Assembly (NCBI GenBank): GCA_019188255.1
Contig: JAETXT010000007.1
Location: 3,968,001-4,032,000 of the forward strand
Reading direction: 5' to 3'
Source of the DNA: Verticillium longisporum
Taxonomy: Eukaryota > Ascomycota > Sordariomycetes > Glomerellales > Plectosphaerellaceae
Length of the DNA: 64,000 nt
The position numbers were made by a program, and so were the translations under genes. Positions 10,418 to 22,387 of the stretch are shown here, piece by piece. Each line of letters starts with the position of its first letter. Positions within the stretch are counted from its first letter, which is position 1. The notes beneath the pieces were generated by a model. It did no database searches. It was not told where the DNA came from and worked only from the letters and a program-made list of their open reading frames with translations.

Positions 10418-12122
10418 TTACTGTCTAAGGCACACGCGTCCCGCCCAATCTGGTTCGGTGTGCTCATTAGAGGCAACCCAAGGTATCTCGTCCTTTCCAT
10501 ACAGCTGGAGCGGCAAGCTGTATGGCATGCGTAGGCCTACTACATTTCCAGTACTAGATGGCGCGCCAGATGGCGCTTCCTCGCCCGGCGCATCTGTCTT
10601 GAATGTACCCACCATAATGGCCTCGTCCGTCCCTGCAACTAGTGATGGCCAGACTAAGACACCAGCTTCCCAGGAGGCAATTCTGACCTCCTGCGCTGCG
10701 CTGGCCGCCTCCCCCATGCCTGTTTAGACAGGTTCGCTGACGTCAGCAGAGCCCAGTCAATGGACTGCGTCCCGTAACGAATATATGTCTTGATATGTGG
10801 TGCTGCTCGCTGACGACCGGCATCCTGCAGGGCCGTGTCTTTACTGATTTCTGTCCATCATTAGCTATGTTGGTTGAGAACTCCCGATCAGCGGCGCGAA
10901 CCTTTCCCGCCTGGCGCATCGTTCGCCCAGTGGCAAAAGATTGGTTTCAAGTATGCGAGCTGCTTGGCCTGCTGTGGGGATGCAATCTTGGTGTGTATTG
11001 ATCCACCAGACGCATAGCCGTCGAGGCTCCTCCTGATTTCGTCTGCGGTTGGGAAGACCACCCTGAAGGCTGGTCTTGGGCTGATGGATGACCCTTTTGA
11101 CAGCGAAAGCGAGTCGAACAAACACTTTTGCAGCCAAGAATCCGTTCCACCGAGCGTGGCTATGGACGAGATCTGCACGACTACCTCTGACTTTCCCGCT
11201 TGAACCGGCACGCGGCGAAGGGCACGCTTGAGCGCCGGCCAACCCCATGCCGTCTGCGATGTGTCGTGTATGGCATGCCTTCCCGGAACGCTGGCGATGA
11301 AAACGGCGCGTATGCCCGCGAAATCGTACTTGACCAGTTGCTCCGTAAGCGGTCTCAAGGTGATCTTTCGGGCATCGTAGGCGCGCAGGTAACTCAGCAA
11401 ATCGGACTTAAATTTGCGCCCCGAGCCAAAGTCCTCGTCTGCTTCAGATTCCTCTTCAGCTTCCGGCTTTCCGCTATCGGGCTGGGGCCCCAGCGGCAGA
11501 AGCGGCGACCCCCAGACGCCATTGGTCATGTTGGTCCAGTCCTTGGCGATCATGTTGGCCGTGTGAATGATGACCTGGGCGGTATCGTCGAAGCGAAAGA
11601 GAATCATCATCTTGGTGTGGTGTGTGCCGAACATCTCGGGCATGGGAGCGTTGTGGAGCTCAAGGTTCTTCCAGGCTGCAGCCTCTTCCTGATGAGGCAG
11701 TCAGCAAGCCTGACGAGAAGTTCGCTGTCGAAAGTGCGCAGCAGGTCGTCTTATCTTACTTGCAGAGCCATGCGGTTCTCATCCTCCCGTTTCCAGAAGC
11801 CATGGACGACGTGCACTTTGACGAGGTCCCTTGTGTCTTTGTCAAAGTGGCTCATGAGGAAGGGAATGTCGTGAAGAAAGTTGAACTCCCAGCACTCTGA
11901 GATGAGCGGGTCGCCGAGCAGGTCTTTCAAGGTGACGGCATCTGCATTCGACGAATTGGGTAGATCGCGAATATGCGTCAGCTGAAAAGGAGACGGGGTC
12001 GTGGTCGCCTTGGATTTCTTCCTGGCTGGGGGGCTGATGGCACGATGAAGGCTTGAAGGCTGGGCTGGCGGGTCATCCGTCACGTCCTCAGTGACGCGCA
12101 GTCGCTTGGAGGGACGTTCCAT
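10418..12122 (-). CDS. TDP1: Tyrosyl-DNA phosphodiesterase 1, frame broken by one base
   Basis: Minus-strand exons 12122–11760, 10902–11688 and 10850–10418 (introns 11689–11759 and 10851–10901) make a protein of about 527 residues if one missing base is allowed for. The two HKD-type motifs that define TDP1 are present: [15 protein letters not shown] (first) and PHIKTYIRY followed by [13 protein letters not shown] (second). The enzyme hydrolyses the 3'-phosphotyrosyl bond left by stalled topoisomerase I. The N-terminus is a disordered basic stretch (PPARKKSK), which could be nuclear targeting. Directly after KQAWG the frame is lost at a C5 run (plus strand 10711–10715) and resumes one base out with [20 protein letters not shown], which clearly belongs to the same protein. 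The second intron has an unusual GTTCGC donor. The upstream in-frame TTG at 12131 is not used; the ATG is at 12122. Confidence 0.87.
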
Positions 12123-13516
12123 GGTCGACAAGTCTCATCAAACGAAACTGTCACCGAAATGCAAGACCTCTCAGTCTATCACCGTAGTCAGAGACGTAGT
12201 GAGAGCCAGTGTCCAGAGTCTTGCTGACCTCCTCGCCTGCTTTGGAGCCGACGATGACAACGATCAAAGTGGCCCACCGACAAGGACCAGGCGTCGCTTA
12301 TGCCTGCGTCGTGGGAGGATATGCCTTTCTATGAACCATGAAACAGGAAAGTGACGTTTTATGGGTTTGATGGAGTTGAAGTCAATTTCGAACGACGATC
12401 CAGAGCAGCTCCATGCTGGCAAGAACGGACGGCGTAGATCGAGAGAAGGAGCAATAGGGGATTGGTAGTACCTGACTTCCTTTGAGGTGGGGGGTTGGGG
12501 TTGGTGGTCAAAGCTCGGACCACTTTGACTCTGGCGAGGTGAGAGGGGGATGTCTAACGCTCTCAGAGTCTGCTCTCAATGTTGAGATAATCACCTCTCC
12601 GCCATTTGACCTTACTTGATCGTAAAAAGTTCCTTGCAATAAGTCGATTAGATCAAGATTTGGTTCCTTTTTCTATTCGACATTCCTCCTCCTCATGTCA
12701 TCTCGACCTGGCTCGTTGTCTTGCAAGAAGACTTTCAGCGCAGAACTCAGGAGTCAGTAGTCAGGACACTGGCCACGGAAGTGCACTCATTCTATCCTGA
12801 TGAAAGTGCTTAATTCAACCTATTCTCTCTTATGGAGCTCTAATACTATTCAAGAAGAAGAAAAGCGGATCGTCTTTCTACTTTCTCTCGTCGTGTGCGT
12901 CATCTCCTATCGCGAAGGGACTCCAACATAATTCATAGCTCAACAAAAGGTATTGTGATCCATAGCGTCTGGCTTTCTGTTAAGTCCCAGAGACACGCTG
13001 ATCGACCCGGCCAATGATCCACTGAATGTTCACTGCTTGAACAAAAGGAGCCCACATACCGGTGGCGCAGCTCATCTGGCCCCGGGCCGCCGCTCTCCAA
13101 CCATTGCGATTCTGCTGCTTCCTGTCGAGAGAGTCGCCGGCAAGCTCAGTTGCCGTCATATGAAAAGGCATCGAGTCCTGTCACGCTGCCGCCTGATTAG
13201 TCTAGCCGAGATTGGGGATCATAAAAGGCGAGAGCAACCTGTTCAGTTGCTTCCAGTTTGTTCACACGGATTGAACCAGGTAGCAGAGGGAATGGAACTG
13301 TAGTGGGCAGAAGAACTGTCTGGATTGAATTTTTGTAAAAAAAAATCACGTCACTTGAAATGTAACACCAAACACACAGTATAGAATGTCGTTAAGTTCA
13401 TCTGATAAAGTTATATGGGAAACTAGAAAATAGACAGACCTCGTCAGGCCTTATTGCCGGCAATTTTGAACAAGAAACGAGCACGGGAAGGACACGCTTA
13501 CTCCTCGAACTCTCCC
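12123..13516. other. Intergenic DNA upstream of TDP1 and downstream of the aspartic protease
   Basis: About 1.4 kb with no supportable gene. The part near 12480–12520 is G/T-rich (GGTGGGGGGTTGGGGTTGG), and 12620–12960 is comparatively AT-rich. No tRNA or repeated unit was noticed. Confidence 0.5.
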
Positions 13517-14800
13517 TTATTTCGAGGCCCAACCGAGAGTCAGGTCACCACTGTTGAAGACAACGAAAGCGGCCTTGAGGGCCACATCGCCGAAGATGGA
13601 GAAGCCAATGTTCGTGTTGCGCTGGATGCCGCCGAAGCAAACAGATCCCGAGTCATCAACGGGGGCAAAGTTGATGTAGCTTCCGGGGATCATGATGCGC
13701 GCAGACTCGACGCCAAACGTGAAGGCAGGGAGGGTAGCACTGCAGCTGAAAACATAGCCACCCTGCGAGCTGTCGTACCTGGCGCCGCTGACCTGTGCGT
13801 AATAGGCCGAGACGACGGAGGTGGGGAGCAGGAGCAGCGTGGTGCCGGTGTCAGCAATGCCGGTGACGGGAGAAGACTTGAAGGCTGCGGTTCCGACCTG
13901 GTAACCGGTCGAGGTGAAGGACCAGAAGCCGTCGCTGTTGTCGACATTGGTGTAGGTAATGGCACCCTTGTAGGCGGTCTTGTCAATGTAACCAAAGTTG
14001 TACTTGCCGGCTGAACATGGTTGTTAGTAGTGCAAAACGTCACTTCTGAAGAGAAAGGACGTACCCGCAGCGTGCTTCAGATCAGCAGTGAACAAGGGAG
14101 CATCCAGAGTGGATTTCGCATTGTCGAAGAAGGTCAACTGCTGCGAGGGAGAAACAGTGTTGATAGAGCTGAAGGCGAGGCCCAAAAGACCATCCAGGGG
14201 GTCCGAGGTGAAAGAGCTGGAAACCTTCTGGGCAGCCTCAACAGCCTGCTTCTTCACGGTGAGGCCACCAATGGTCACCTTGTCCAGGTACACGTCGCCA
14301 TTGGAGCTGCTACCATCGCCGTAGCTAATGGACCATTTGGCACCGGCAACCTTCGATGAGGTCGAGCTAGAGGCGGGGTTGTACCGAGTCTGTCCGTTGA
14401 CCTGAGAGCTAGGCAGCTCGGTGCTGAAAACCCAGAGATCACTGGAACCAGTGTCGAAGTCGAGGACGAGGTTCTGTGCCGGCGTGCCAATCTGCACAGG
14501 GGTCAAGTACTCGACATCGTTGGCCTCGGGGGAAGCCGTGGCTGAACCGGTGGTGCGCTTTGACAAACGGCTCTCGGTGGCATTGGCGGCAGCGGCAGCA
14601 ACGTCAGCGGGCGCCGCCTTGCCAAACTTGTTGTAAGCCTTGGCGAGGGCGATGGCACCGTTCCTGTGTTGGAAACCTGGGTTGGGCACTGCGCGCACAG
14701 AGAATGTGCCCTGATCAGGGATACCGATCTTGGTAGGCACGACGGCCGCGTAGCCAGTGGCGGCGAGGATGGCAACGAAGAAGGTGCCGAAGGTGTGCAT
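13517..14800 (-). CDS. Secreted pepsin-type aspartic protease (A1 family)
   Basis: Exons 14800–14065 and 14010–13517 with a 54-nt intron (branch ACTAAC) encode 409 residues. A signal peptide (MHTFGTFFVAILAATGYAA) is followed by a propeptide ending at a dibasic site (RLSKR, about residue 80), then the mature domain. Both catalytic motifs are intact: DFDTGSSDLWVF near residue 116 and IADTGTTLLLLP near 300. The flap YGDGSSSNGDVY and DGLLGLAFSSIN fit the aspergillopepsin/penicillopepsin group. No GPI-type hydrophobic tail is seen, so the protein is probably released. It is an acid endopeptidase for extracellular protein digestion. Neighbours are non-protease genes, and the gene has a long (1.8 kb) shared divergent upstream region with an S10 carboxypeptidase, which may allow common control. 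Confidence 0.93.
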
Positions 14801-16601
14801 TTTCGTTATTTTTGGTGAAGCTCGAGGAGGATATGATCTTTCAAACTTGTGTAAGGGGCAGAGGTCAGATGGAAGGTAAGGAGATGGTGATGTGAAGCCT
14901 GAAGAGAGCTGATTTCGACACTGAGGAGATGAAGAAGATGATATTTATATTTGAGAAGACTTGGCCTCCAGCACTTCCTGGTACTCATCGTGGCCATGGC
15001 AGACAATAAGTGAGGTACTTCAGAGACTTGACGCGATACCACAACAACATCACGACGTTTGGGCTCCAAGCCGGATCGAGGCAGGAATGCGAATTGTATC
15101 CAACCTCACGAGACGTATACACGTCAGCAACAGAATGGTCTAGTACGGACGAGGAAGCTCGTTTTGCTCCAGAATGTGGCTTAAAATCTGCTAAGCCAGA
15201 CACACATGAAACGACATTTCCCAGCAGTGTTATCTGAGGGAAATCTAGATACATGACAACGGGTTGGAGATGGATTTGGGTTGTCATTCCCGTTGAAGTG
15301 CTTTCAAGTATCGCGCAAGGGGTCTAATACAGGCGCGTATCGGCAAATCGGCAAACGACCAAACGGCATTGAAAGTCAGCCCTGGCTCCATGACCCCGTT
15401 CGCGCGCGCCAGAACCGCTGTGCAGACAAGCTTTCGGGCAGGGACCTAGTTCCTCGGCACGTGTAAATGATCCCGTTTAAGACAGCGACCAGCGAGCGAT
15501 CTTTTCAGATGCCGATCATCCCCAGACGGCTTGAAAGTGCCGTGCCCCCATGGGTCAAGGATCGGACAGAACACTCGTTCTGGAAGGTCCAAATGTAGTT
15601 TGTCAATGTATTCCAAGATGTGTTGAATGAGCTCATCATGGTGCCGTTGACGACCTTAGAATCTCTTGAACATGCGATATGGACAGAAAAGTGTGTGTCA
15701 GTCTTGCCCAGCTTTGTCTGCCTGGATTGCGAAAAGGATACCGACACAGCCAAGGCTGACCGTGATGATTTCTCCATGCCAGGGAACTACGTAATTCACT
15801 TCACAGCAAATTCTGGCACAAATAATCATAAACAACTGACGTTCTTAAATCGACGGTCGCTCAGGTTGGCCCTTGTAGGAGCATTAAAGATATGGTCCCG
15901 ATCAACGGCTAATCTTGATGTGCGGGAAAGCCTTGTGCTCTCAAAAGCCGACGTTGTCGGTTATTCCCGCCGCATAGACTTGATTATCATGTACCAGCCA
16001 ATGATCTTAGATATAGTCGAGCAAGGTCGGGGGTTTTCAGGGGTTCAGTTTGTGGAGGCGCCGCCATGTCGCACTTGTGCTCTAGGCCGACCATGAAGAG
16101 CCGACTACCCGAAGCGCCATCGCAGCTTACGTATGGCTTCTAGCTCTACTAGGAAGGTGTCATATAGCTGCCGAACACCTGATGTCGCTCAAGTGAATTC
16201 CAAAGCTGTTTGGCTCATCATCTCAGCCAGCCGATACGGAGCTCTGGGCTGGGCTGTAGTCTGTCACTCACTCGTAGCTCAACGAGCGGCAATGTGATAC
16301 CGAGTGACCGCATGCTATCCGGATGCAGCGGCCTAAGTGGCCTATCGATTGCCTCTTGTGGCAGGTCGCTACAGCCTCCACCCGATAACACAATGACACG
16401 AGACCCCCATCCGTCGGGTTCACAAAACCGGGGAAGAATGAGAGGTGCTGTCTGATCTGAGATGTTGGCGATGAGATCGCCAAGCCTGTCAGAACATAAG
16501 TACGGGGATTTGATCTTCGCCTCCCGTCTTGGCATGCATCCTCATCCCTACCCCTGAACTCACGCCACCTCCCACGCCCTTTGCGATTTTATCAATCCAC
16601 C
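14801..16601. other. Shared divergent upstream region of two secreted peptidase genes
   Basis: A 1.8-kb spacer between the aspartic protease (minus) and carboxypeptidase (plus) start codons. Frames in it, including 158 codons at 15620–16096 that open with GTG, lack ATG starts or domains. The arrangement would let one set of regulators serve both peptidases; no specific site was proven. Confidence 0.5.
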
Positions 16602-18324
16602 ATGAGGGCCACGATTCTCAACCTCTTGACCACCTTCGCCTTCCTGGGGCTTGGTGAGTCGACACCGCTAGCTGCCCTGGACAAGAGGTACACTCTCGAC
16701 TCCAATGGCGTCAAGTACAAGGTGTTTGAGCATGCCGCCACAGGAGCCACAACCAAGATTGTGTCCAATTCTGGCATTTGCGAGACGACCCCTGGAGTGA
16801 ATCAGCACTCGGGCTACTTCTCAGTTGGTGAGCATAGATCTGGGTGGCGGTCTACGTAGCTTGCATCACTGATCATTCATCCATGAAAAAGGCACGAATA
16901 TGAACATGTTCTTCTGGTTCTTTGAGGCCCGAAAAAATGCCAGCAAAGCCCCTCTTGCTCTATGGTTAAACGGCGGTCCCGGATGTAGCTCCATGATCGG
17001 CCTTTTCCAAGAGAATGGACCTTGCACTTTCAATGGCGGAGGTTCCGAGCCGACTTTAAACCCTTACTCATGGAATACATTTGCAAACATGGTAAGGTGT
17101 GTGGTCAATGTCGAATGCGAACATGAAGCTAATAGATTCAGCTCTATGTTGATCAGCCGATTGGTACCGGTTTCAGCTACGGCACGGATGATGCCACTTC
17201 GACTCTTGCTGCTGCCCCAAGGGTCTGGAAGCTCTTGCAAGCCTTCTACGCCCAGTTCCCTGAGTATGAGGGCCGTGACTTCGGCATCTTCACTGAGTCC
17301 TATGGAGGCCACTACGGCCCAGAGTTCGCCTTCTACTTCGAGCAGCAGAATGCTGCCATTGACGCCGGGACGATCGCGGGCGAGAAGATCAACCTTGTTG
17401 CCCTTGGTGTCAACAACGGCTGGATCGATCCTGGTACGTTCTCATTTGGGATCTCCAGGGCGTCACAAGCTACCTTCCGCCGATGACCTGCTAACACGAA
17501 CCGCGCAGCCAACCAATACAAGGACTACATCGACTACGCCGCCAACAACACGTACAAGAAGCTCATCACTCCGAAGCAATATAGCACATACGTCTCCACC
17601 TACCAGAAGAAGTGCGTACCAGCGTTTGCCAAGTGCACAGGATTGACTGGTAATGATGCCGCCTGTGGCAACGCCGACGACGTGTGCAGCGCGGCCATCG
17701 AGAGTCCCTTGGAGTCGCTCGCCAGCTTTGATGTCTACGACATCCGCGGCCCCAAGTATGACCCTTTCCCTCCTGAAACATACTTGACGTATCTGCAAAC
17801 GCCGGCTGTGATGAAGGCCATCGGCGCCCAGACAACTTATGGAGAATGCCCGGATGCGCCCTACACCAAGTTCATCTCCAGTGGTGATCGTAAGTCGTGA
17901 AATGACGCGCTTTACATGAAACAAGGGCTGACCAAACCAAACAGGCGGCCGATCGTTCTTGCCAACCTTGTCGCAAGTCATTGACTCAGGTATCACCGTG
18001 TTGATCTGGGCCGGCGATGCTGGTAAGTCGACGGAGCTCCTGTATCTTCGCGTGACGAGCATAAATCTAACAAGGTCAGATTGGATTTGCAACTGGATGG
18101 GTAACTACCGAGCACTGAGCTCCATCGCCAAGAAGCCTTTTCTCTCGGCGCCTCTCCTTCCCTACACGGTCAATGGAAAGCAGTATGGCGAATACAAGAC
18201 CTCTGGGAACCTGAGCTGGCTGAGGGTGTACGAGGCCGGTCACGAAGTGCCGGCGTATCAGCCGGAAGCTGCGTTAGCTGCCTTCATATCGACCATGTCA
18301 CGGAAGCCTATTTCATCTTCATAG
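16602..18324 (+). CDS. Secreted serine carboxypeptidase (S10 family)
   Basis: Six exons: 16602–16827, 16892–17091, 17142–17433, 17509–17889, 17945–18022 and 18080–18324. They encode 473 residues with all phases consistent. A signal peptide ([20 protein letters not shown]) leads the protein. Family motifs are present in order: [11 protein letters not shown] (oxyanion region), [11 protein letters not shown] (catalytic Ser), LIWAGDADWICN (catalytic Asp) and [12 protein letters not shown] (catalytic His). Such enzymes remove C-terminal residues at acid pH outside the cell or in the vacuole; the lack of a long propeptide favours secretion. The ATG at 16602 is the first in frame; the track upstream opens only with TTG. 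The first intron ends in AAAAAG, an A-rich acceptor. Confidence 0.93.
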
Positions 18325-19018
18325 ATCTGTGTCCAAATACCGAGCTGTCAGTAATTTGAGGCGAGATTTTGACAACAACACCGTAAACGGACAAGGCTGC
18401 ATCTTCATCTAAGATACCTTGATTCTTCGTATGGTTTTCTGTTTGGATCTGGTCGCGCACGAAGCCCAGACCTTGATGATCGCTGTGGAAGTTGAATGCT
18501 GGTCACCAACTCGAGAGCGATGGATGGTATCTGTTCAATCGAGGACCAAAATACAAAGTCCATGGCGTCCCTGTTGTCGGCGTGTGGGGAAAGAACGACG
18601 TGGTGTTCACCACCAGATTATGTAATGGGTCTAGGTCCCTATAAGTAGGTACTTAGGGACCTTGGTACAGTGGGGAGACAGAAATACTGATTTAACTTTC
18701 AAAGTACTATTATAAAATAAATAAGATAGCTATTAGTAATCTGAATGATAGACGCTATAGATTCAGTAAATTTCTACAAGTATTATCAAAATCATTATTT
18801 ATAGTGATCTATAGAATAAGTAATAGAGGTTAGAAAACTATGTGCTGTTGTGTGGAAACGGAAATCCGTCGTTTTTTTTTTGTCGCATGACTGTACCTTC
18901 CCTTAACTAGGGATCTAGGTAGGTACCTGTACCTTATCTGTCAAAGTTGGGCTTCAGCTCAGACTTCGAAGCTGATCCTCTCAATCCGCATGAGCATTGA
19001 AGCCGTGTAGCGAAGGCT
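18325..19018. other. Intergenic DNA with an AT-rich island
   Basis: This 694-base spacer contains an imperfect hairpin at 18634–18661 and a strongly AT-rich segment (listed separately), followed by AGGTAGGTACC repeats near 18910–18935. There is no gene. Confidence 0.55.
18670..18845. repeat. AT-rich island, possible mutated repeat remnant
   Basis: About 175 bases are dominated by A, T and TA steps (for example TATAAAATAAATAAGATAG), in sharp contrast to flanking DNA near 50% GC. Such islands in ascomycetes often mark old repeats altered by repeat-induced point mutation. The hairpin GGTCCCTATAAGTA / TACTTAGGGACC lies immediately to the left. No second copy exists in the window, so the repeat origin is inferred. 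Confidence 0.45.
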
Positions 19019-20677
19019 ATGGGCTCCGTGATTTCTGCAGTATTTGATGCTTTTAAGGGGATCAAAGCAGCGCTGAGCCTGCTTTCTGCCTTGTCGACCG
19101 AGTTCAATGCAGCCTTGAACCGAGCGGCGAAGCTCCCCGGCCTCCCGAACCCGAAGCCAACCCAGCCATATTGGCTGAACAACCCACCATTTCCAGAGCT
19201 AGTCGACATTGGTTCCCCGAGGCTTCCTGAAACGGCAGACGTCGCCGTCATCGGGTCCGGCATAGCTGGTGCTGCTATTGTCCGGTCGCTGCTCCACGAG
19301 CGCCGACGTCGAGGGACTGTCTCGGGCAGCGAGTCTGGGTTGCCTGGCGATGGCAAGATCGTCGTATTCGAAGCCCGACAGCTATGTAGTGGCGCCACGG
19401 CCCGTAATGGAGGACACATCAAGCCTACCGCCTATGAGATATTCCCCCGGTTTCGCAAAATGTACGGCCCGGAACGTGCTGCTGCGCTCACCCGATTCCA
19501 GCTTCGTCACATTGATTGTCTGACAGAGCTCTGCGCTTCTGAGGGTATCGATGCCGCCGAAGCGAGGGAGGTCGAAACGGCCGACTTGTACCTCGACGAA
19601 GAGACGTTTCGGAAGACTGTCAAAGATCTTGCAGAGTTGAAGGAATGGGTACCAGAGGTAGACGTTGAGGTATGGGAGAGCGATGAAGCGAGAAAGGTCT
19701 GTTCACTCTGAAGGTTTTCCTGACTCCGAGCTAGACTTCTGACATTTGCAGAAATTCGGAGCAAACGAGAGCGTGGCCGGCGCGCTTTCTTACCGCGCCG
19801 GGGCGATCTGGGCGTACCGCTTTGCGGTGTCCATCTGGAAGCGCCTCCTGGACGACTTCCCCGAGCAGCTCTTCGTGGAGACGATGACACCGGTTGAGGC
19901 AATCAGCACCAGTCCCGATGAGTTGGCTGATTTTCCCTATATCGTCCACACGCCTCGTGGGACCGTACACGTCCGCCATGTAGTCCACGCGACGAACGCA
20001 TTCGCGAGTCATCTTGTCCCGGGCCTTCGCAGCAAGATCACAGGCGTTCGGGCTCACATGTCGTCTCAGCGTCCAGGTGATCTATTTCCAAACTGCCAGG
20101 GGCAGCGCTCCTGGGGCGTCATCTATGGCGGAGCTTTCGATTATGTTACCCAGCGGCCTTCGTCACCCGACGAACCACAGGGTGATTTGATGCTGGGCGG
20201 CGGCTTCAGCCGTTCTTTGAAGCAGGGGTCGACCAGGTTGGCCTGTACGACGACGGCGCACGTATCGATGCTCTGACAGTCTCTCATATATCTGGCATTT
20301 TCCCGGCCGTCTTCTCGCCAAAATGGGGCAAGGGTGCTTCGGTTGAGAATGCTTGGTCGGGAATTTTGGGCATGACAGGCGACTTTCTCCCCTTCGTCGG
20401 TCGCCTTCACAGTGGCTTGACGGGTCGTAAGGTCGCCAGCAAGAAGGTGAGAGGATTGCATGGGGAGTGGATCGCGGCGGGCTTCTCTGGCGAGGGAATG
20501 GTTTGGGCCTGGCTTTCGGGGACGGCTCTTGGCATCATGGTTGATGGGTGCGAGGAGGAGGAGCTTGCTGCGGCCCCAGGCAGGCCGAAGGGCAAAACTG
20601 TGGAGTGGCTTCCGAGAGAGTTGATGGTGTCTAGCGCGAGGATGCGTAGTGCGGATATCTCCAACCTTGCGAGCTAG
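19019..20677 (+). CDS. DAO-family FAD-dependent oxidoreductase, frame broken by one base
   Basis: Exon 1 is 19019–19696 and exon 2 is 19752–20677; the restored length is about 534 residues. The Rossmann motif VAVIGSGIAGAAIV lies near residue 80, and ARQLCSGATARNGGHIKP near 125 is typical of fungal D-amino-acid-oxidase-superfamily proteins. The C-terminal part holds GILGMTGDFLPFVGRL and the closing AAGFSGEGMVWAW flavin contact. At a G4 run (20225–20228) the frame is lost one base after FSRSLKQG; the continuation DQVGLYDDGARIDALTVSH is one frame over, which fits loss of a single G. The substrate is unknown: these proteins oxidise amino acids, sarcosine or similar amines. No secretion signal or peroxisomal SKL-type tail was seen. 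Confidence 0.83.
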
Positions 20678-22387
20678 TCTACAGATCTTACGAGGATAAG
20701 GCTTGCTGCATAAGATATGCGACTCTATCGAACTCTATCAACATTCGTGCTACCATAAGAAGACAGCACTACTTGGCGCCAAAACATCATGAAAAACAGT
20801 CTGTTGGCCATGTGCGTGCATTGTAGGTGCTTCGTCATTACCAGGGCGCAGCAATAGTTTGCGACTTCGGAATCCCTTTACATCATGTGGCATAGGGTGG
20901 AACGACATCTGGAATCGGTCTCTCTGCAGCTAGAGGTTCGCCTGTACACATCATACCTTTCAATTGAGACCCTTTTGCAGTGCCCTCGGACAACGACACT
21001 GTGGGAAGGCATTCTGTGGTATCACGCTGATGCAAACTTGAGCACGTCGGTCATAGACTGCTTGGTCTGGTATACATGACCTTCACAGGTTTTATCTTTG
21101 TCGCAAAATTCGTCGTCTCTATACTTCGTGGGCCGCGGCTCAGGGTTGAAGCCGTAAGCTCTCGTATCGAAGCCAGATTCATGATAGGTCTGTCACTTCT
21201 CTTGCCTGAATCTTCCGCCGTTCGACTGTCTATTGCAGGTAAGGAATCGTTCGCAAAGCTTGCCAAAGGCAACCCATCTATGAACTGTGCAAACATCGAA
21301 TGGGCAGTGATTCTGGGAAGGCCGCCGTCACTAACGAGTCACGTCAGTGCGGCAGCTGCTACAGTACAGCAGACAGTGGCAAGTGACCATGAAAGAGGGG
21401 CCAGCGGAATGGGGATCAGGGGGAGCAGGTCGCAGCCAGGCTCCAAGATGGTTCGTTTCGCCGTGAGCTGCTTGTTGGTGCAGTTCAGTCAGTTTCTGAG
21501 ATCGATGGAGGGTGCACAGCCTGTACTTTCCCCCTACGCGTACCTGGCAAGATGCACCTTAATCATCATCAAGTGGTACACGTATCCTCACGGCAGCAGG
21601 TGAGGCCCCAGGGGTGCTGTGTTTCCGTTCTGGCGAGGGACAGACAGTGAGGAAAAGCTTAAAGAAGATGGACTGAATGAAACGCATCGGGCATTGGCAG
21701 GCCGCTTTATTGAACCCCTATTGAGCAAGTTTAGCTTTGGGGGCCTGGACTGGGCGATAGAGCCAGCTGCTAGCTTTTAGGCACCTCATCCCAGGCATGG
21801 CACTAAACTCTCCCTGTTACAGCCCAGCATCCGCGCCAGCTCTCGGATCATCGCCCCCCATCTCCCACACTTGTGGCCCCATCAGCCAGGCGTCAGACCC
21901 CTGCCCTGGTGTCGCTGTCGCTGTCGCTGTCGTCGCTTCTCTTCCTCTACCAACTCGGGTCCTGTCGTGTCGTGTCGTGTCGCCCAATTCGTCCACCCGC
22001 TGCAACACCAGCACGAAAAGTTCCACGTTTCCTATTTCTCCGACGACGTACGAAAAGGGAAGCCCTCTGAGGCAGTTGTTGATGTACGACCTTTGATGAT
22101 TTCGACAAAGGGCCATCTTCTTTTCTCCCGCTCCTTCTTACGCCACAGGCTTGACCATCCTCACGCCGCGATCCCCCACACCCCATCACGATACGGCCGA
22201 TCCCTACCGAGACCCCTGAAACCTGTTGATCCAAGTTGGCCGCCCATACCAGTCTCCGATTCAAACTACCATCGGATTTCTTGAACCCAGCTTCCGGCGG
22301 ACCGCTTTCTCACACCTCTCCTCCTTCTTCGCCCTCCTCTGCCCCAGTTGCGACGAACGCTGGCAGACCTGTCATCGCCCTTCCGTC
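20678..22387. other. Intergenic DNA and long leader of the disulfide isomerase gene
   Basis: About 1.7 kb. An ATG frame of 175 codons at 21076–21603 has no recognisable features and is not called. The 3' part is the probable leader of the next gene, with microsatellites of CTGTCG (21909–21945) and TGTCG (21963–21985). Confidence 0.45.

Noticed and set aside
11200..11874. 224-codon plus-strand frame over TDP1
   Set aside because: It is the antisense of clearly coding TDP1 exon 2 and has no domain or splice pattern of its own.
15620..16096. 158-codon frame in the peptidase spacer
   Set aside because: It opens with GTG, not ATG, has no domain, and lies in the shared promoter region.
21076..21603. 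175-codon ATG frame before the disulfide isomerase
   Set aside because: No recognised motif, no compositional support, and no neighbouring exon.
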